Source: Chromera velia (Eukaryota; Sar; Chromeraceae). Taken from it: a stretch of 53,942 nucleotides of DNA. Positions 12,801 to 24,672 of the stretch are shown here, one piece after another. A model generated the notes under the pieces. That model saw only the letters and a program-made list of their open reading frames with translations, did not search any database and was not told the DNA's origin. Location of the stretch: positions 24,487 to 78,428 of the forward strand of contig JAHBMJ010000168.1 in the NCBI GenBank assembly GCA_018398765.1. The letters are read 5' to 3'. The stretch's first letter is position 1. Each line of letters opens with the position of its first letter. Both the position numbers and the translations under genes were made by a program.

Positions 12801-13955
12801 TTCTCATGCTTTAGTCATCCCCTGCTCCTGTGTACTTTGACTTCTGTGTTTCGAAAAATTCACAAAAGAAGTCAAGAGCTCCTCTTTCTGACCCTCATTG
12901 CTGGTCTTTCTTTTTCTCTGTCCTCTTGTCTGTGCAGGCGCTTCGAAGTCTCCTGAAGAAGGCCTCTGAGGGATTCTGCAGAAAGGTGCCCCAAAGGGGC
13001 CCCGTGCTGATTGCACCGCCCCCACGCCCCCCCTACGACCTCCCCTCCAGAGACCCTGCAGAGTCCCAGAGGGACCCTGGGGATCCAGATGCGACCAATG
13101 AACCCACGATTTCTTCCTCTTCCTCCAGCAACAGCGACATGAGATTCCGTGCGTTGGACCTCTCCGAGCAGCAGTGGAAGGGCGTGAAGGAAAGGGGTGG
13201 AGACACAGGAGGACTGAGGAGGGAGGAGCAAGTGGAGGATGACCACAGTGGGGAGAAGTTGGATCTTCAGTTCGAACTTTTGCGGTCCGTACACTTACTT
13301 CTTGTCTTTTTGCCAGTTTATTTCTTTCTTTCACCATCTGTCGATCTGTTTTTCTGTTTGTAATCCTTCTCGTCTTGTCTTGGCTGCGTTTCTGTCTTGG
13401 GGAAAATGGAAGAAACGCGGCAGTCTCCGTCTGCGTGGTTGTCTGTCTATCCTCCTCAGCGCCGCTTTCTTTAATGCCTCGAGGGCCTTCCCAGTCTCTG
13501 ATGAGTCAGGCCCCTTTCTCCATGCAGATCCACAACATCATCTCATCTCATCTCATCTCATTTGGACGCTGTATGCATGCACGCAGGTTTCTGGCCTTCC
13601 CGCACCTTGACCTCTCGGTACTCGACGTGAGAGGGTACTCTCGGGACGGTCTGGACATCTGTCTCTCCTGGATTTTGGTGGTGAACCTGGCTCACGCACT
13701 TTGTCTGTCGGCAGTTCCGACCGGGGGGTCCGACGGATTCACTGCGATGAGCCAGGAGATTTTGTTGGAGAAGTTGAAGAAGATTGGGGAGGTCTTAGGA
13801 AGGTGCAGCAGGTTGATGATCGATTTGCTTGGGGAGTTGGGCGAGTGGGAGGCGGCAGTGGGTGTCCACCTGCTGACGGAACTCTGGGAGAAGGCGTCGG
13901 GATCCCTGAGGGAACAGCCTGGACAGTTGGGACCCGATGATCCGACTGGTCTGTG

Positions 13956-14033
<78 letters not shown>

Positions 14034-14055
14034 TGTGTGTGTCTGTCTGTCTCTG

Positions 14056-14135
<80 letters not shown>

Positions 14136-14638
14136 TGTCTGTGGGCTTAGTGAGTGAAGCGAGGAAGGGAAGGGTGGTGAATCGATCAAAGTGATAGGGA
14201 GTCAATCAAGGTGCTTGCCTGCAAGGGGTATTGTAAGAAAGAAAGAAGGCTTCCTTCCCTCCGGGAGACATCATGTTTCGGTTGTCGCTTTCCTTTTTGT
14301 CTTCTCCAGCTTCTTCTTCTGCACTTGATTGATGCAGCGTTACACCATCGTTTTCCTTTTGCGCCTTAGCAGCCCTCTCTGTTTCGTACTGTATGTCAGA
14401 CACACCCGAGCCCATCCGTTTCTTGACTCTGTTCTGACCTTTCCTGATCGGCCGCTGATGCAGGCCCGGGCAGTGCCTTCCTCCTTTCTTCTCCCGAAGG
14501 ACGAGCGGTAGAGAGCCGCCGCCGCGTTGCAGAGGCGTGTGGTAATCTGATGATGAGAGGGAAGGCGACTGACAGCAGGCGATCCGAAGAAAGCAGGAGA
14601 GAAGCGGTGAGCAGTCTGTCTGTCTGTCTGTCTGTCTG

Positions 14639-14688
<50 letters not shown>

Positions 14689-15109
14689 TGTATGTATGTG
14701 TGTGTGTGTGAGAGAGACAGGGTGAGTGCGACTGCCACCCCCCTCCCGCCCCCCGGAGAGCCTGGGTCAAGGTTTTTTTTTAATCTGACGGATAACTCTT
14801 CCTTCCCTCCGGCAGAAGGAAAGATGCTTGAGTGCGAGTGTCTTTCCGCCATTGCTGCCTGCCTGCCTGGATGGATGGATGGATAGATGGGCGGATTGAT
14901 CAAGAGATGGATTGGATGGATTCGTCATCCCCTTTTCCTGTTCCTGGCATGGGAACAAAAATGAACTCTCACAAATCATGTGTGTCATGTGGCATGTGTA
15001 CATTTGCGCACCGAAACTCTTCCCCTCTCTCTTCCCTCAGGCAAAGCTCGTGGAGTTCCTCCAGCTTCCGGATGAAGACCTGCTTTTTGGGTCGTGTGTG
15101 CCAGTCTGA
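3602..15109 (+). CDS. NUP98: Nup98-Nup96 nucleoporin precursor
   Basis: Precursor of two nuclear pore proteins: GLFG-type Nup98 (permeability barrier, mRNA export) and Nup96 (Y-complex scaffold). Exons read: 3602-3636, 3706-3746, 4160-4249, 4536-4810, 5271-5499, 6199-8341, 8684-8891, 9457-9525, 9861-10846, 11187-11523, 11739-about 12287, 12506-12691, 12938-13284, 13587-13948, 14464-14606, 15041-15109, about 2000 residues. Domains in order: FG-rich start; GLEBS-like Gle2/Rae1-binding motif across the 4810/5271 junction (MREYENK, then [16 protein letters not shown]); GLFGQ and polyQ repeats (6199-7150); Nup98 autoproteolytic domain (8090-8891) ending in [10 protein letters not shown]; acidic linker; Nup96 region with [13 protein letters not shown] and [17 protein letters not shown], matching the Nup96 patterns RLSWHLW and LGLWEWAVYVLLH. 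The first two exons are inferred. Near 12150-12210 the frame changes without a convincing intron, and the 12287/12506 junction is also unsettled. The cleavage residue after HF is Thr, not Ser. Confidence 0.9.
4536..5316 (+). other. GLEBS-like motif of Nup98, split by an intron
   Basis: The end of exon 4536-4810 and the start of exon 5271-5499 together give a motif close to the animal Nup98 stretch ending in LEELRLEDYQANRKG, which binds the mRNA export factor Rae1/Gle2. Key residues here are YENK, then [15 protein letters not shown]. Splice phase is 0 on both sides. Confidence 0.8.
5153..5239 (+). repeat. (CT)n(GT)n microsatellite in an intron
   Basis: CT repeats followed by GT repeats and a short GA run inside the Nup98 intron 4811-5270, about 30 bases upstream of the acceptor. 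Confidence 0.9.
6570..7080 (+). repeat. Tandem GLFG/polyQ coding minisatellite
   Basis: In-frame tandem units of roughly 176-181 bases begin at 6651, 6832 and 7008. Each encodes modules such as GLFGQTQ, a glutamine run, PAQAQPAG or PAAQAQTGG, and GAFGQTQ. The glutamine runs are CAG/CAA repeats of varying length. The unit supplies many of the Nup98 FG repeats. Confidence 0.9.
8860..8877 (+). other. Nup98 autoproteolysis site, HF/T variant
   Basis: The autoproteolytic domain ends with [10 protein letters not shown]. In studied Nup98 proteins the domain cleaves its own chain between Phe and Ser of HFS, with the Ser hydroxyl as nucleophile and His as helper. His and Phe are kept here and Ser is replaced by Thr. 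A Thr hydroxyl could serve, but whether cleavage occurs is not known from sequence. Confidence 0.75.
9806..9856 (+). repeat. (CT)n(GT)n tract abutting a 3' splice site
   Basis: CT then GT repeats run directly into GCGTGCAG, the acceptor of the 9861 exon, so the microsatellite occupies the polypyrimidine-tract position. Confidence 0.9.
13953..14138 (+). repeat. (GTCT)n(CT)n(GT)n microsatellite at a 5' splice site
   Basis: Tetranucleotide GTCT, then CT, GT, CTGT, CT and GT repeats begin immediately after the donor at 13949. A similar array lies at 14614-14715, just after the 14607 donor. Confidence 0.9.
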
Positions 15110-16509
15110 CACACTGACAAAAGGAATGAGGAGAGAGAGCCTGACTGTGACTTAACGAGGCGGAGATCATCGTCTTCTAATGGTCTTCACTTGACCAAAA
15201 ATGGGAAAAAAACCTTCAATCGTTGGTGAGAGCGGAGGTTGAAACTTTCGCCTTCACCTTTCACGTCCTCCTTCTGGCCTTCGTTCGGTTTCGAATCATC
15301 TTTCTCCGCTTTACACCTCGACGCATGAAGACCCCTTCCCTTGCTGTCGTCCTCTGCATCCTCAGTCGTGTAGATCCTGCTAGAAGGGTGTGGGAAGGGA
15401 TCGAAGGAACAAGGTCCGCATTTCTTGCAGAAGAAGATTGAGGCAGTGGACTTTGCTGAAAGCGACGGTAGAGTCCGCTTTTCTATTTTTGGTGATTGGA
15501 ACTTGGCTCTCTCAGTGCGGTTTCTTTCCGAGGCAGGAGGGAGGGGGTGAGGGGTAGTTGGGGGTGGGTCGGGAAGCTGCAGATTTACTGCTGCAAGTTC
15601 GTTTTCTATTTTCTACAACGTACATCATCGCATTCACTACCCTACAGTACCAGAACGATCCGTTCCGTGTTTGAGCTTGACAAACAAAAAATATTAAAGT
15701 CCCAGGGACACAACAGGCTTGTGTAGCTTATGCTGTTGTGGACTGCATGCCAGTATTGTTTTTGCACTTCTTTAATTTTTGTTAACAAATATTTTTTTTC
15801 TTTCGATTTTTTTTTTAATACAAAAAGTAGAATAATTATGAAAACTTAGTATAGCATAGCATAACATTGATGTTCCTAGTAAGTAAGTGATAAGTGATTT
15901 ATTAGTGTCCCAGGACATTGTTACCGTTTTGTTGCTATATGACTACTTCCGTCAGATTTATAAAGTTTGAGTTGATAAGATGGAAGGTAATAGAGGGTGT
16001 ATTTGAAGTAACCTCTCATAAATGTATAGACAAAGTTATTTTTTTTTTGTTTATGGATCGAGAGTGGGAAGAAATTCAAAAAACGAATTGGTGCAGTTAA
16101 GATCTAAAAAAATTAACGAATCAGTAAGTATATGAACCTTCGGACAAACTAGGTTTGATCCGCCCCTCATATATGAGGACGCGGCATGCATAACAAAAAC
16201 CTCGATCATCTGTAAGTATACTTTTGAGAGAAGTTTAACTGTTGGAGATTGCATGATCGAGGGCTAGCTATTTGGTGGCTGGGGGGCCCGCCAGCATTCC
16301 TCGGCCAAAATTCGGCCAGAAGGCCCGCGCAGGCCACGCGCACAGATCTGACTCTGACAAGTCGCCGGGGAGTCAATAAAGCACTGTCAGATGCAGATGC
16401 TGTTGATCGACGTGCATGCACAGTCCCAACAGAAGCTTGAACAGGACATACATGTGACAGTTCCCTGGTGTGTCTTCCCAGCGTCCTCTTTTCGGCGAAT
16501 TGCGTCAAG
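15110..16509. other. Intergenic region, AT-rich core
   Basis: The 3' flank of the nucleoporin gene passes into an AT-rich stretch (about 15740-16230) with A and T homopolymers, then into more GC-rich DNA upstream of the MYND gene. No gene was recognised. Confidence 0.6.
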
Positions 16510-18920
16510 ATGAGCGGAGACGCTCAGAGATCCTTCTTCCTTCCCCTCGTCAACGTAGACGGGCTCGATGCGCCGACGCCCCGAGCCGTGAAGGCTCTCT
16601 CCGACAGTCTGGACAGAGGCGTGCGGGCGCTTGCGGCAGGTGACGAGGCGACTGGGTTCGCCTTGCTCGCAAAGGGGTTCATGTCGGCAGAAATAAGGTG
16701 GATAGACGTGCGGGAGGTTTTGAGACTGAATCGAGGGCTGGTCAGCCGTCTCTCCGCTGAGCGCGCCCCTGACATTTTCTCAGTCAAGGAGGCTTCAGAA
16801 CTCACTGAGTCGCAGAGACACGCATTTCTTGTGAAGGCACACGTGAAAGAGCACATGCGTCAGAACCCGAGATCAGAGATTGCTCGGTACACCCGCCTCT
16901 TTCCCATAGACGCCGTCGTGAAAGCTTATGAGGGAAAGAAGAAGATGGCAGCAGGGGAGACGGAGCAGGCCATCATGGACATCAAGAAAGCGCTTCAGAT
17001 GGACGAACGGACTAACATGACCTCCTACTGGTCTCTCTTTACCCTCACCTACGGCCTCTATCTCAACACTGCCTTCCCCCAAGATCAGGTCTACTGGTGA
17101 GCCATGACGCACGCCGTCTCCTTTTGCCGTCTCTGGCAATCCTTCACCTCTGTCTCCAGTCTCTGTGTGCCCGAGGCCCCAGCTTCGGTGCAGCCTTTCT
17201 GGCCCCTTCGGTCCCTGTACACGATCTTGATTTCTCAATTTCTCTTCGAATCGTCGTGTCACTGCTAAGCGCTCTCACGTACATTCAGTCACTGTCTTGT
17301 CCTTTCGCATACCGTCTCTCTCTGTGCGAAGAAGAGAATGAAGAAACTGCTTGCGTCACATTGCGTGCCAGCAGGGCCGAGTCTCGGCGCGCCTTGGAAA
17401 GTTTCACCCGTCTGGCTCCTCCCTGTCACTGGCACTCTGCCTGTGCTTTCTTCATGCTGTTCATCATCAATTTTGAAGTGTTCACTGGAGAGAACGCGGT
17501 CGAACTGACGGAGAATGTGCCCAAGGGAAGGAGAAAAGGGACGCTCTCGAGGTCTGCATGTCTATTCAGGTTTCTGCTTTTCACTTCTCTCTGAGGCTTT
17601 CCTTTCCTCTCCGAGGAACTCACTCATCACCCAGGTTTTTCTCGTAGTCCTCCTTTTCCTTCCTATCTTTACTCTTGGAGAACCGCCCAGCAGCTGCTCT
17701 TTCTTTTTTCTGCCTGAATCCGTCTGGAGCGGACTGCTGCTTCTCCTTTTGTGTTCATTCTGCTATGGCGCTCTTCTCTTTGCTACTCTGCTGCTTTCCT
17801 CTCTGTTCTCTATGGCGAGGTTCACCTGCATTAGTGCTTGTATGACCCTAGTCCTTTTCTGCTGTCTCTCTCCCCCCCCTACGTTCATTCTTGTCTGGCC
17901 ATGCATGCAGACTGCTCTCCAGACTTCCGCCCTCGAAGGTCGACGAGCTTCTGGAGACTTACAGAAAGGGCCTGAGGTGCCTGGAGATGAGGTCCAAGTG
18001 GCTGCCCCCCCTCGGGAAGGACCAGATGGAGGACACGGTGGGGCCTGCGAAGGCCCTCGCAAAGTGAGTCCTGATCGATCGATCGATCGGAGGGTTCGAT
18101 CTTTCCCTCCTTCCTCCTTTCCTTTAGGGAGTCAGACAAGCAAAGCACGGGGCTGGCTGCATGGGTGCATCAGGTGAAGAGTCATGAAAGTGAGTGGTCA
18201 TCTTGTCGGGCGGTCCTGCCTCTTCAAAAGCGTCGAATGAAAAAAGAAAGATGTCAAACCCCACAGAGAGGGGATGGGTTGTGGGACTACTATTAATACA
18301 ATGGAGACTGCATGTTTTCATCGTGTTCGAAGATGGCTGCAGGGAATCAAAAGCAGAATGAAGAAGATGCTTGCGGAAGTTTTGGTATTCTGCCGCGAAA
18401 AAACCAAAACGCCCGCTCAGATGTGTGACACTTTTCCCTTTGTCCCTTTCCCTCCGAACCGCCCGCCTTGCATCGCGTTCATGCATGCAGACTTTTCTCG
18501 GAAGTCGTTAAAGAGAATGAGCCAGAGGGCCAGAGGAGCACGGCAGACGACTTGAAACTTCTCAAGGAGTGCGCCCTGTGCGGCAGAAAGGATGCCTCTC
18601 TGCTGAAATGCTCGCGGTGCGGGATTGCTGCGTATTGCGGGAAGGAGCACCAGAAGGAACACTGGAAGACTCACAAAGGGGAATGCGCGCAGTTGCAGAA
18701 AGCTGCGGAGATGCGGTTGAAAGACAACCACGCGATTCACGAGAGAGTGCGCAGAGAGGGAGACGGAGAGGAAGGACAGTCGCTCTCCTGGAACCCCATC
18801 AACTCATCCTCCATGGCGAGCATCCCTAGGTGTGTTCATCCTGCTGCGTTTGATGATTTGCCCCTCTCTCTCTCTCTCTCTCCCCCTCCTTTTCTTTCCC
18901 TCTAGCACACGAGCACGCAC

Positions 18921-18962
<42 letters not shown>

Positions 18963-18972
18963 CGCACACACG

Positions 18973-19050
<78 letters not shown>

Positions 19051-20957
19051 CAGACACAGACACAGACACAGACACACAGACACAGGCGCGCGCGACGAAG
19101 CTTCAAGTCCTCCCCCATGTCCCCACTGAAAGAGACTGCAGGTCCGCGTTTGAGGCTGAGGTCCCCATTCCGAGACGTGAGGCTGCGACTACGGAGGTCC
19201 ACGTGGTCTTCCACCCCTCCCACCTCCCCGAGGACGCACTCGACAGACTGCAGACAGTCAGGGAGAGGACCCGAAACCCAATGCAGGTCAGGAGAGCTCA
19301 GGAGGGCTGCATCAGGGTCGGTCGGGCAGCTGTTTGGCAAGAGACTGAGACTGCGGAGCTAGGGGAGAGAACGTGATCGTTCGACGTTTCGTCTGCTGAA
19401 TTCCTGCCTGTCCCTTTTTTCGTTTGCTGAATTCCTGTCTTTCTCTTTTCTCATTTGCTATTGTCCCGTCTCCCCTTTTCTCGTTCGCGCACACAGGTGA
19501 AATTCCACATGTACGGCTCACCAGAGACGGCTACGAAACTGCGGGAGGAAGTCTTCGGGGTCGCCTCGGGGAGTTCTTGTATCGTTCTTCTGAATCGAGG
19601 AAGGTGAGTGACCCGACCAGGAACTTGAGTCACTCGACAGATCAGATAGTGGGGAGATTGGGCAGGCATTGCGCGGATCTGGGAAGCGGTCTATCTGTTC
19701 CCCGCCCCTTTCTGCCTGCTTTTCTGCTCAGTCCACCATCATTTTCCCTTAATTTCCTCTGACAAAGATCTGCATTTATTTATGGCTTCTCTGCCTCCCT
19801 TCAGGTACACGCCTGCTGGCCTCGGAATGAGTGCCTCGGGAGACGAGCGCAACCGTTCCGTGAGACGCTCCGTGGAGATTGTCGGTGTCAACGCTCCCCG
19901 CTCCCTTGTGGTCCTCTACCAAGACGAAGAAGACGAGGGGGACGACGAAAAGGAGACCCTGCTCACTGTCAAACAGGCAGAGGACCAGACATGCAACAGG
20001 TAGGTACACGGGGCTGTGAAACTTCTTAATCGATTTATGCGTGTTCCATTGGTCTAGATGGAGGTGGAAGAAGATGCATCGATCGTTTTACAGGACAGCA
20101 TCAAGATTAATATAGAATTTGAAAGGCCCCTGCCTGTTTTCTGTCTACATGTTCGTGCGCGATGCCTTTTCATGCCTCGGGTATTCCGCAACACCTCCTC
20201 TGCCGCTTTTTCGCCGAGAAGTCTGAGTTTTTCTGCCGTTTTCAGTGGTCCACCTTTCACGATGTTCTTCACTTCATGAGTGTGTTTCATTCAGCTACTT
20301 GTATTCGCGTGTCTGTCTTGCTTTTGTGTGATAGAGATGCAGAGGACTGTTGCATTTGTATCTGCATGAAGGTCGATGCAGGAGTGGGAGGTTGTCTGTG
20401 TGTCTATGCAGGTGCATTGTGAGGCTTGCGAATCTGACTCTTGAGGTTGGCTGCTCTGAGGGCGTCGTCTGCGAGGCCTACAGCAGAGGGGCTTCGAATG
20501 AGATCCCTCCCAACAGAAAGGCCGCCCTGGTGATGGAGAACGTGCAGATTCTCTGCGGGGCTGTGGGTGCAGATGCAGAGGCAGCAAGGGGAACGCAGGA
20601 ATGGGGTGTCCCGCAGACTGTGGGAGGGTGTGCGCGTCCTAGGGGGGGAAGGGGAGGCTGCAGTGACTCAGAGGGCCCATGGAGCCCCGGTGTGACTGTG
20701 GGGATGGGGGGGGAGCTGTTCATGGCTGAGTGTGTGATCAGGGACGGGCCTCTGGCTGGGGTGCAGGTGTCTCTGGGTGGAAGTGCGGTGTTTCGTCGGT
20801 GCAAGTTCTCTGGTCTGGGCAAGGGAGAAGAGGAGCCGCTGGATGAAGACCATGTGAGTCGGTTCATTGATTGGGTCTTCCTGTCTGTGATGCTTTGGGG
20901 AAGGAAGGCGAAGCGAAACATCGACTGCCAATCACTGATAAGCGGTTGTGCCAGATC

Positions 20958-20990
<33 letters not shown>

Positions 20991-22564
20991 GCACACACAC
21001 ACACACACACACGCACGCACACACACACACACACACGCACACACACACACACACGCACGCACAAAGACACACAGACGCACAGACACACACACACACTGCA
21101 TTCCCTGCTAGCGGACAGGAATTGCACAACCTCTTAGTTTCGTTTGTTTCCTCTGAAACCTACACATCTGGCCTTCCGCCATGGATCCGCATTGGATTAG
21201 ATCGTGTTGATTTCTGCACTGAGGCATGTTTCGTTGGGTTGAATTTCATCGAAGAGGTTTGAAGCGTTTTGTGTTTCTCTTTCTGTCCCTGTCTGTCCAT
21301 TTGAATTAACCTTCTCACAGATTCAAGGGGCACAGCCGGCTTTGAGTTTGAACGAAGGTAGCAACGTCCGGCTGTGGGGATGCACATTCGAGGACAACGA
21401 GGGACACGCCGTGCAGTTCGATTCAAGGGGACCTGGGGGTGTATGCTCTCTTCCTGACGATACAGAGAGGGAAGCGGCATTCAAAATAATGGGCAACGGT
21501 AGACTCGAAACCCCAACGGCTCTTGATCTGGCAATGTTGAGGGTCCGTCAGGCATCGAACGTTATAGATGGATGCCTCAATGAGGGGTGGGCAATGCTAC
21601 GGAGCTCATGACTGATTTGCTTTTCTTTCCCAGTTCGCTTCCTTTTTGTTTTTTCCATATAGCTATCGGTGGATACCCATCTATCGGTGAATACCAACAG
21701 ATGCCGTCTGTATTGTTCGTATGTCTGCAGCTCGCAATCAATGGAGGTGCGACGGATGTGACGGCAAAGGAGAAGGCCGTACAGATAGAGGCAGAAGCCC
21801 GAGCAAGAAGAGACCTCTGGAGGAGAGGGGGCAGCTACTCCCTGGCCGGGCCATGCGTTTTCAGGTCAGAAGAGAAGAAGGATGGCGCATTGCAATCGAG
21901 GGAGGAAACAGCGCTTTTTGCATATCCTCTTTCGTCATTGACAGTCCCTGTCCACCTCTGTGTGTGAAAGCAGACTGCCAACTCCTCCTTGGCCCTGGGC
22001 ATTTGTTCTTCTGGTCGGGTACCTGAGGCAGACAGAAGCTCTCATGGTCTTATTTGGGTCTTCCGCATGCCCTCAGGCCAAATGTTTCAGTGACTGTGGA
22101 CCCAGCTGGTCATTATGAAGTGCACAACACATGCAGTCGCATGTTGGACTCTGTTTGATCATTTGCATACGCTGCCCTGTGTGTGCAGAAACAACTGTCG
22201 GTCAGTGAGGGATCCCACTGAGGAGACGCAGAGAGACAGAAGGTACGACAGTCCTGCAGCGTGGCACTCCCCCGAGTCTGAGATCGGTCAGCGGATGACA
22301 ATGCAGAAGCAGGGACGGATGCAGTTGGGTGACGTGCTGATGCAGGGCCTCGGCCTTCCGTCCCCTGCAGACCCCAACGCTCCTGTGGGGATGCGGGAGA
22401 GCTTTGCAGATTTTTTGAAGTCCATGGCCAGGGCCGTGGAGGGAGATGAGTCTGCAGGTTCTCCTGAGGAGGGGGGGCACGAGGGCGCGAGACTGGGAAG
22501 CGATGAGGCTGCGTCCATGTCTGCAGACGAGGGAGAAGGCTCAGAAGCCTCGGCCCTTGACTGA
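16510..22564 (+). CDS. MYND zinc-finger protein with beta-helix-like C-terminal region
   Basis: Function unknown. Exons read: 16510-17096, 17375-17551, 17911-18063, 18491-18829, 19142-19286, 19497-19603, 19805-19999, 20412-20853, 21321-about 21560, 21731-21864, 22189-22564, about 960 residues. All junctions keep phase except the 21560/21731 one, where the donor is a guess. The N-terminal ~330 residues are helical and TPR-like (AGETEQAIMDIKKALQMDE). The 18491 exon holds a MYND finger: CALC, CSRC, AYC, then EHW, H and C. MYND fingers usually bind proline-rich partners. The 19805-21560 part has short repeated hydrophobic turns (SVEIVGVNAPRSLVVLY, LANLTLEVG, AALVMENVQI, GGELFMAECVIRD, SNVRLWGCTFEDNEGHAVQF) typical of right-handed parallel beta-helix (PbH1) repeats. 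The C-terminal exon is acidic and probably disordered. The start codon was chosen because it precedes the long conserved-looking exon. Confidence 0.8.
18566..18687 (+). other. MYND zinc finger with a Cys-to-His change
   Basis: Ligand order C-x2-C (CALC), C-x2-C (CSRC), YC, then H where the usual MYND pattern has a sixth Cys (YCGKEHQ versus the common YC-x3-CQ), followed by H and C (THKGEC). His can also bind zinc, so the finger may still fold. Confidence 0.7.
18912..19087 (+). repeat. (CA)n(GA)n(GACA)n microsatellite
   Basis: Compound dinucleotide and tetranucleotide repeats in the MYND-gene intron 18830-19141. Confidence 0.95.
20957..21097 (+). repeat. (CA)n/(CACG)n microsatellite
   Basis: CA repeats with interspersed CG in the MYND-gene intron 20854-21320. 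Confidence 0.95.
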
Positions 22565-23525
22565 TCGACGTTGTGTTCTTCTAGCGATGGATTCTTAAGG
22601 ATCTGCCTGATTTAGCTGGTGATTCAGCCAAGGCCTTGCCCCACGGTCTCATTCATCAATCGCATTGTTGATCATTACAATGTTCGCGTGTTGTCGCGCG
22701 TGTAGAGTTGACTTACCTTCTGGAAGAATCGGTTTGATTCAGAAGTAAGTTGGATTAATTTTCACTAATTTTAATAATATTGATTAAAGGTTTTATCGAT
22801 GAATTCGGCTTTCATTCTAATTTTATTATTTGATCCGTTTTAGCTTAATTTTTTAGAGTTCTAGTTGTGATTTACGAAGTCCAGAGGAATAAGAAACAAT
22901 AGTTTAAATATGATATCGGAGTTACATCAATCACCACTCGCTCTGACACAATCCGACTCAATTATTGATCGCATGAGTGGCTACTCAGGTATACTGAGGT
23001 TAACATAGGTTAAGTGACGAAAGCCTAATTATAAGTTTTAATGTTAAACTTCTAGACTGAACCGAATACTCTAGTATTTACATACTAAAAAAAAAATGTT
23101 AAGTGGGGGGAAATCATGATTGTACATGATTGAAAGCCAGAAAATGCGAAAAGCTCCCCAAAAAATCCGAAAAAGACAGCGAGGCTCTCTACAAGGAGAC
23201 ATGCATGAGAGACTGTATGGAGACAGTAATGTTGTGTGTCGGGGCGGGGCCTGGTCCGTCTCTGCATGTATGCTAGCCAGCTGGCCGGCCGTCTCCTCGC
23301 TTCCGTCATCTTGCGCCGATCGGCGAAGTTGCCGTCTCCATGCATGCCGTCTCCCCAACTCAACAATTAATTCGATCGGCTCTATTTCGGCTCTTCATTC
23401 GTGAAATTACCTGCCGTAGCCTGGCACGTATATACGCTACCACACAGTGTGACGGGTCAGTAGTGGGATGCAACGGTCAATGGCCTTCTCCAGATTCGAA
23501 GCTCTCTGAAGAGATCAAGCATAGC
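22565..23525. other. Intergenic AT-rich region
   Basis: Low-GC sequence at 22720-23110 with no recognisable gene, turning more GC-rich towards the inositol phosphatase gene, whose promoter must lie here. Confidence 0.6.
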
Positions 23526-23684
23526 ATGCCCATCTTCTACGGCGCGCTCTGCTTTCTCCTCACTTCGCCTGTCGCCTTGCTTTCAGTTCCCAGACCCCGT
23601 CTCTCTCTCCTCAGTACCAGATCGTCGCTTCCCCCTTCGTTTCGTACGCACAGAAAATCTCCCGGTCGCTCCTTTCCTCTCTCC
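23526..23684 (+). other. Possible bipartite targeting leader of the inositol phosphatase
   Basis: The frame upstream of the core Met reads MPIFYGALCFLLTSPVALLS, a hydrophobic signal-peptide-like start, followed by about 30 residues rich in Ser, Arg, Pro and Thr with almost no acidic residues. This is the composition of plastid-directed bipartite leaders in algae with complex plastids. Whether the upstream Met is used is unknown. Confidence 0.45.
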
Positions 23685-24454
23685 ATGACGAGTGCTGATC
23701 CAGAAGTGACCATCGAGTTCCTCAAAGAACTCGCAGAGGCAGGAGGTCGGCCTGCGGGGAAGGGTACAGTCTGGAGACGGCATCGTCGTGAGCATGCATG
23801 TCGGAGAAGAAAACACTCACGCAAAGTCCTCTGGTGTCTTTGTGCAGGGGCCCTTATTCGCGAGAACATCTTCAAGAGGGGTAAGAGCACGAAGGGAAAG
23901 ATCAGCGCTGCAGACCTCGTGACAGAGACAGGTGAGAGAAGATACAAGTTCTCCCTGTGACTGCGTGTGTACGAGTGTGTGATCGTCTGTTCACACACAG
24001 ACCTCGCGGGCCGATCCCCAAATCATCTCTAAATTCTCATGCGCTCGACCTTTGTAGGTCAGACAATGTTCTCTGTTCTTGCACCCGCGAGGCAGTCCTG
24101 TGGGTAACCAAGGCTCATTAGATGACGCCCGAATACTATACCTGTTTACTGCAGATGTTGCGGTCGAGAAACTGTTGATCTCAAAAATAAAGGAGAAGTT
24201 TCCTGCGCACAAGTTTTTGTGCGAAGGTCGGTCGGAGAGGGCGCAAGACTCTGGGAGAGACGGGGGGGGGGAGGGAACTGCAGAACCCAGGAAAGGAAAG
24301 GAAAGGAAATGGGAAGTGCTTTTTTTTTCGTGTGTTCTTTGATTTTCCCTCTCTCTCCTCCCTCTCCCCCCCCCTCTGTCTCAATCTCTTGTGTGTGTGT
24401 GGGGGGGGGGGGGGGGGGGGGGGGGGGGTGGGCGAGGGCGAGAGCGAGAAAGAG

Positions 24455-24499
<45 letters not shown>

Positions 24500-24637
24500 C
24501 TCTGAACATTGGTCCGCCTCTGAAGCTCACCCAGTTATTTTCTTTCTTCCTGCCAACGCAGAGTCTGCAACCTCCGATGATAAGCTGACAGACGAACCGA
24601 CCTGGATCATTGACCCGGTAGGTAGATGATATGATGG

Positions 24638-24672
<35 letters not shown>

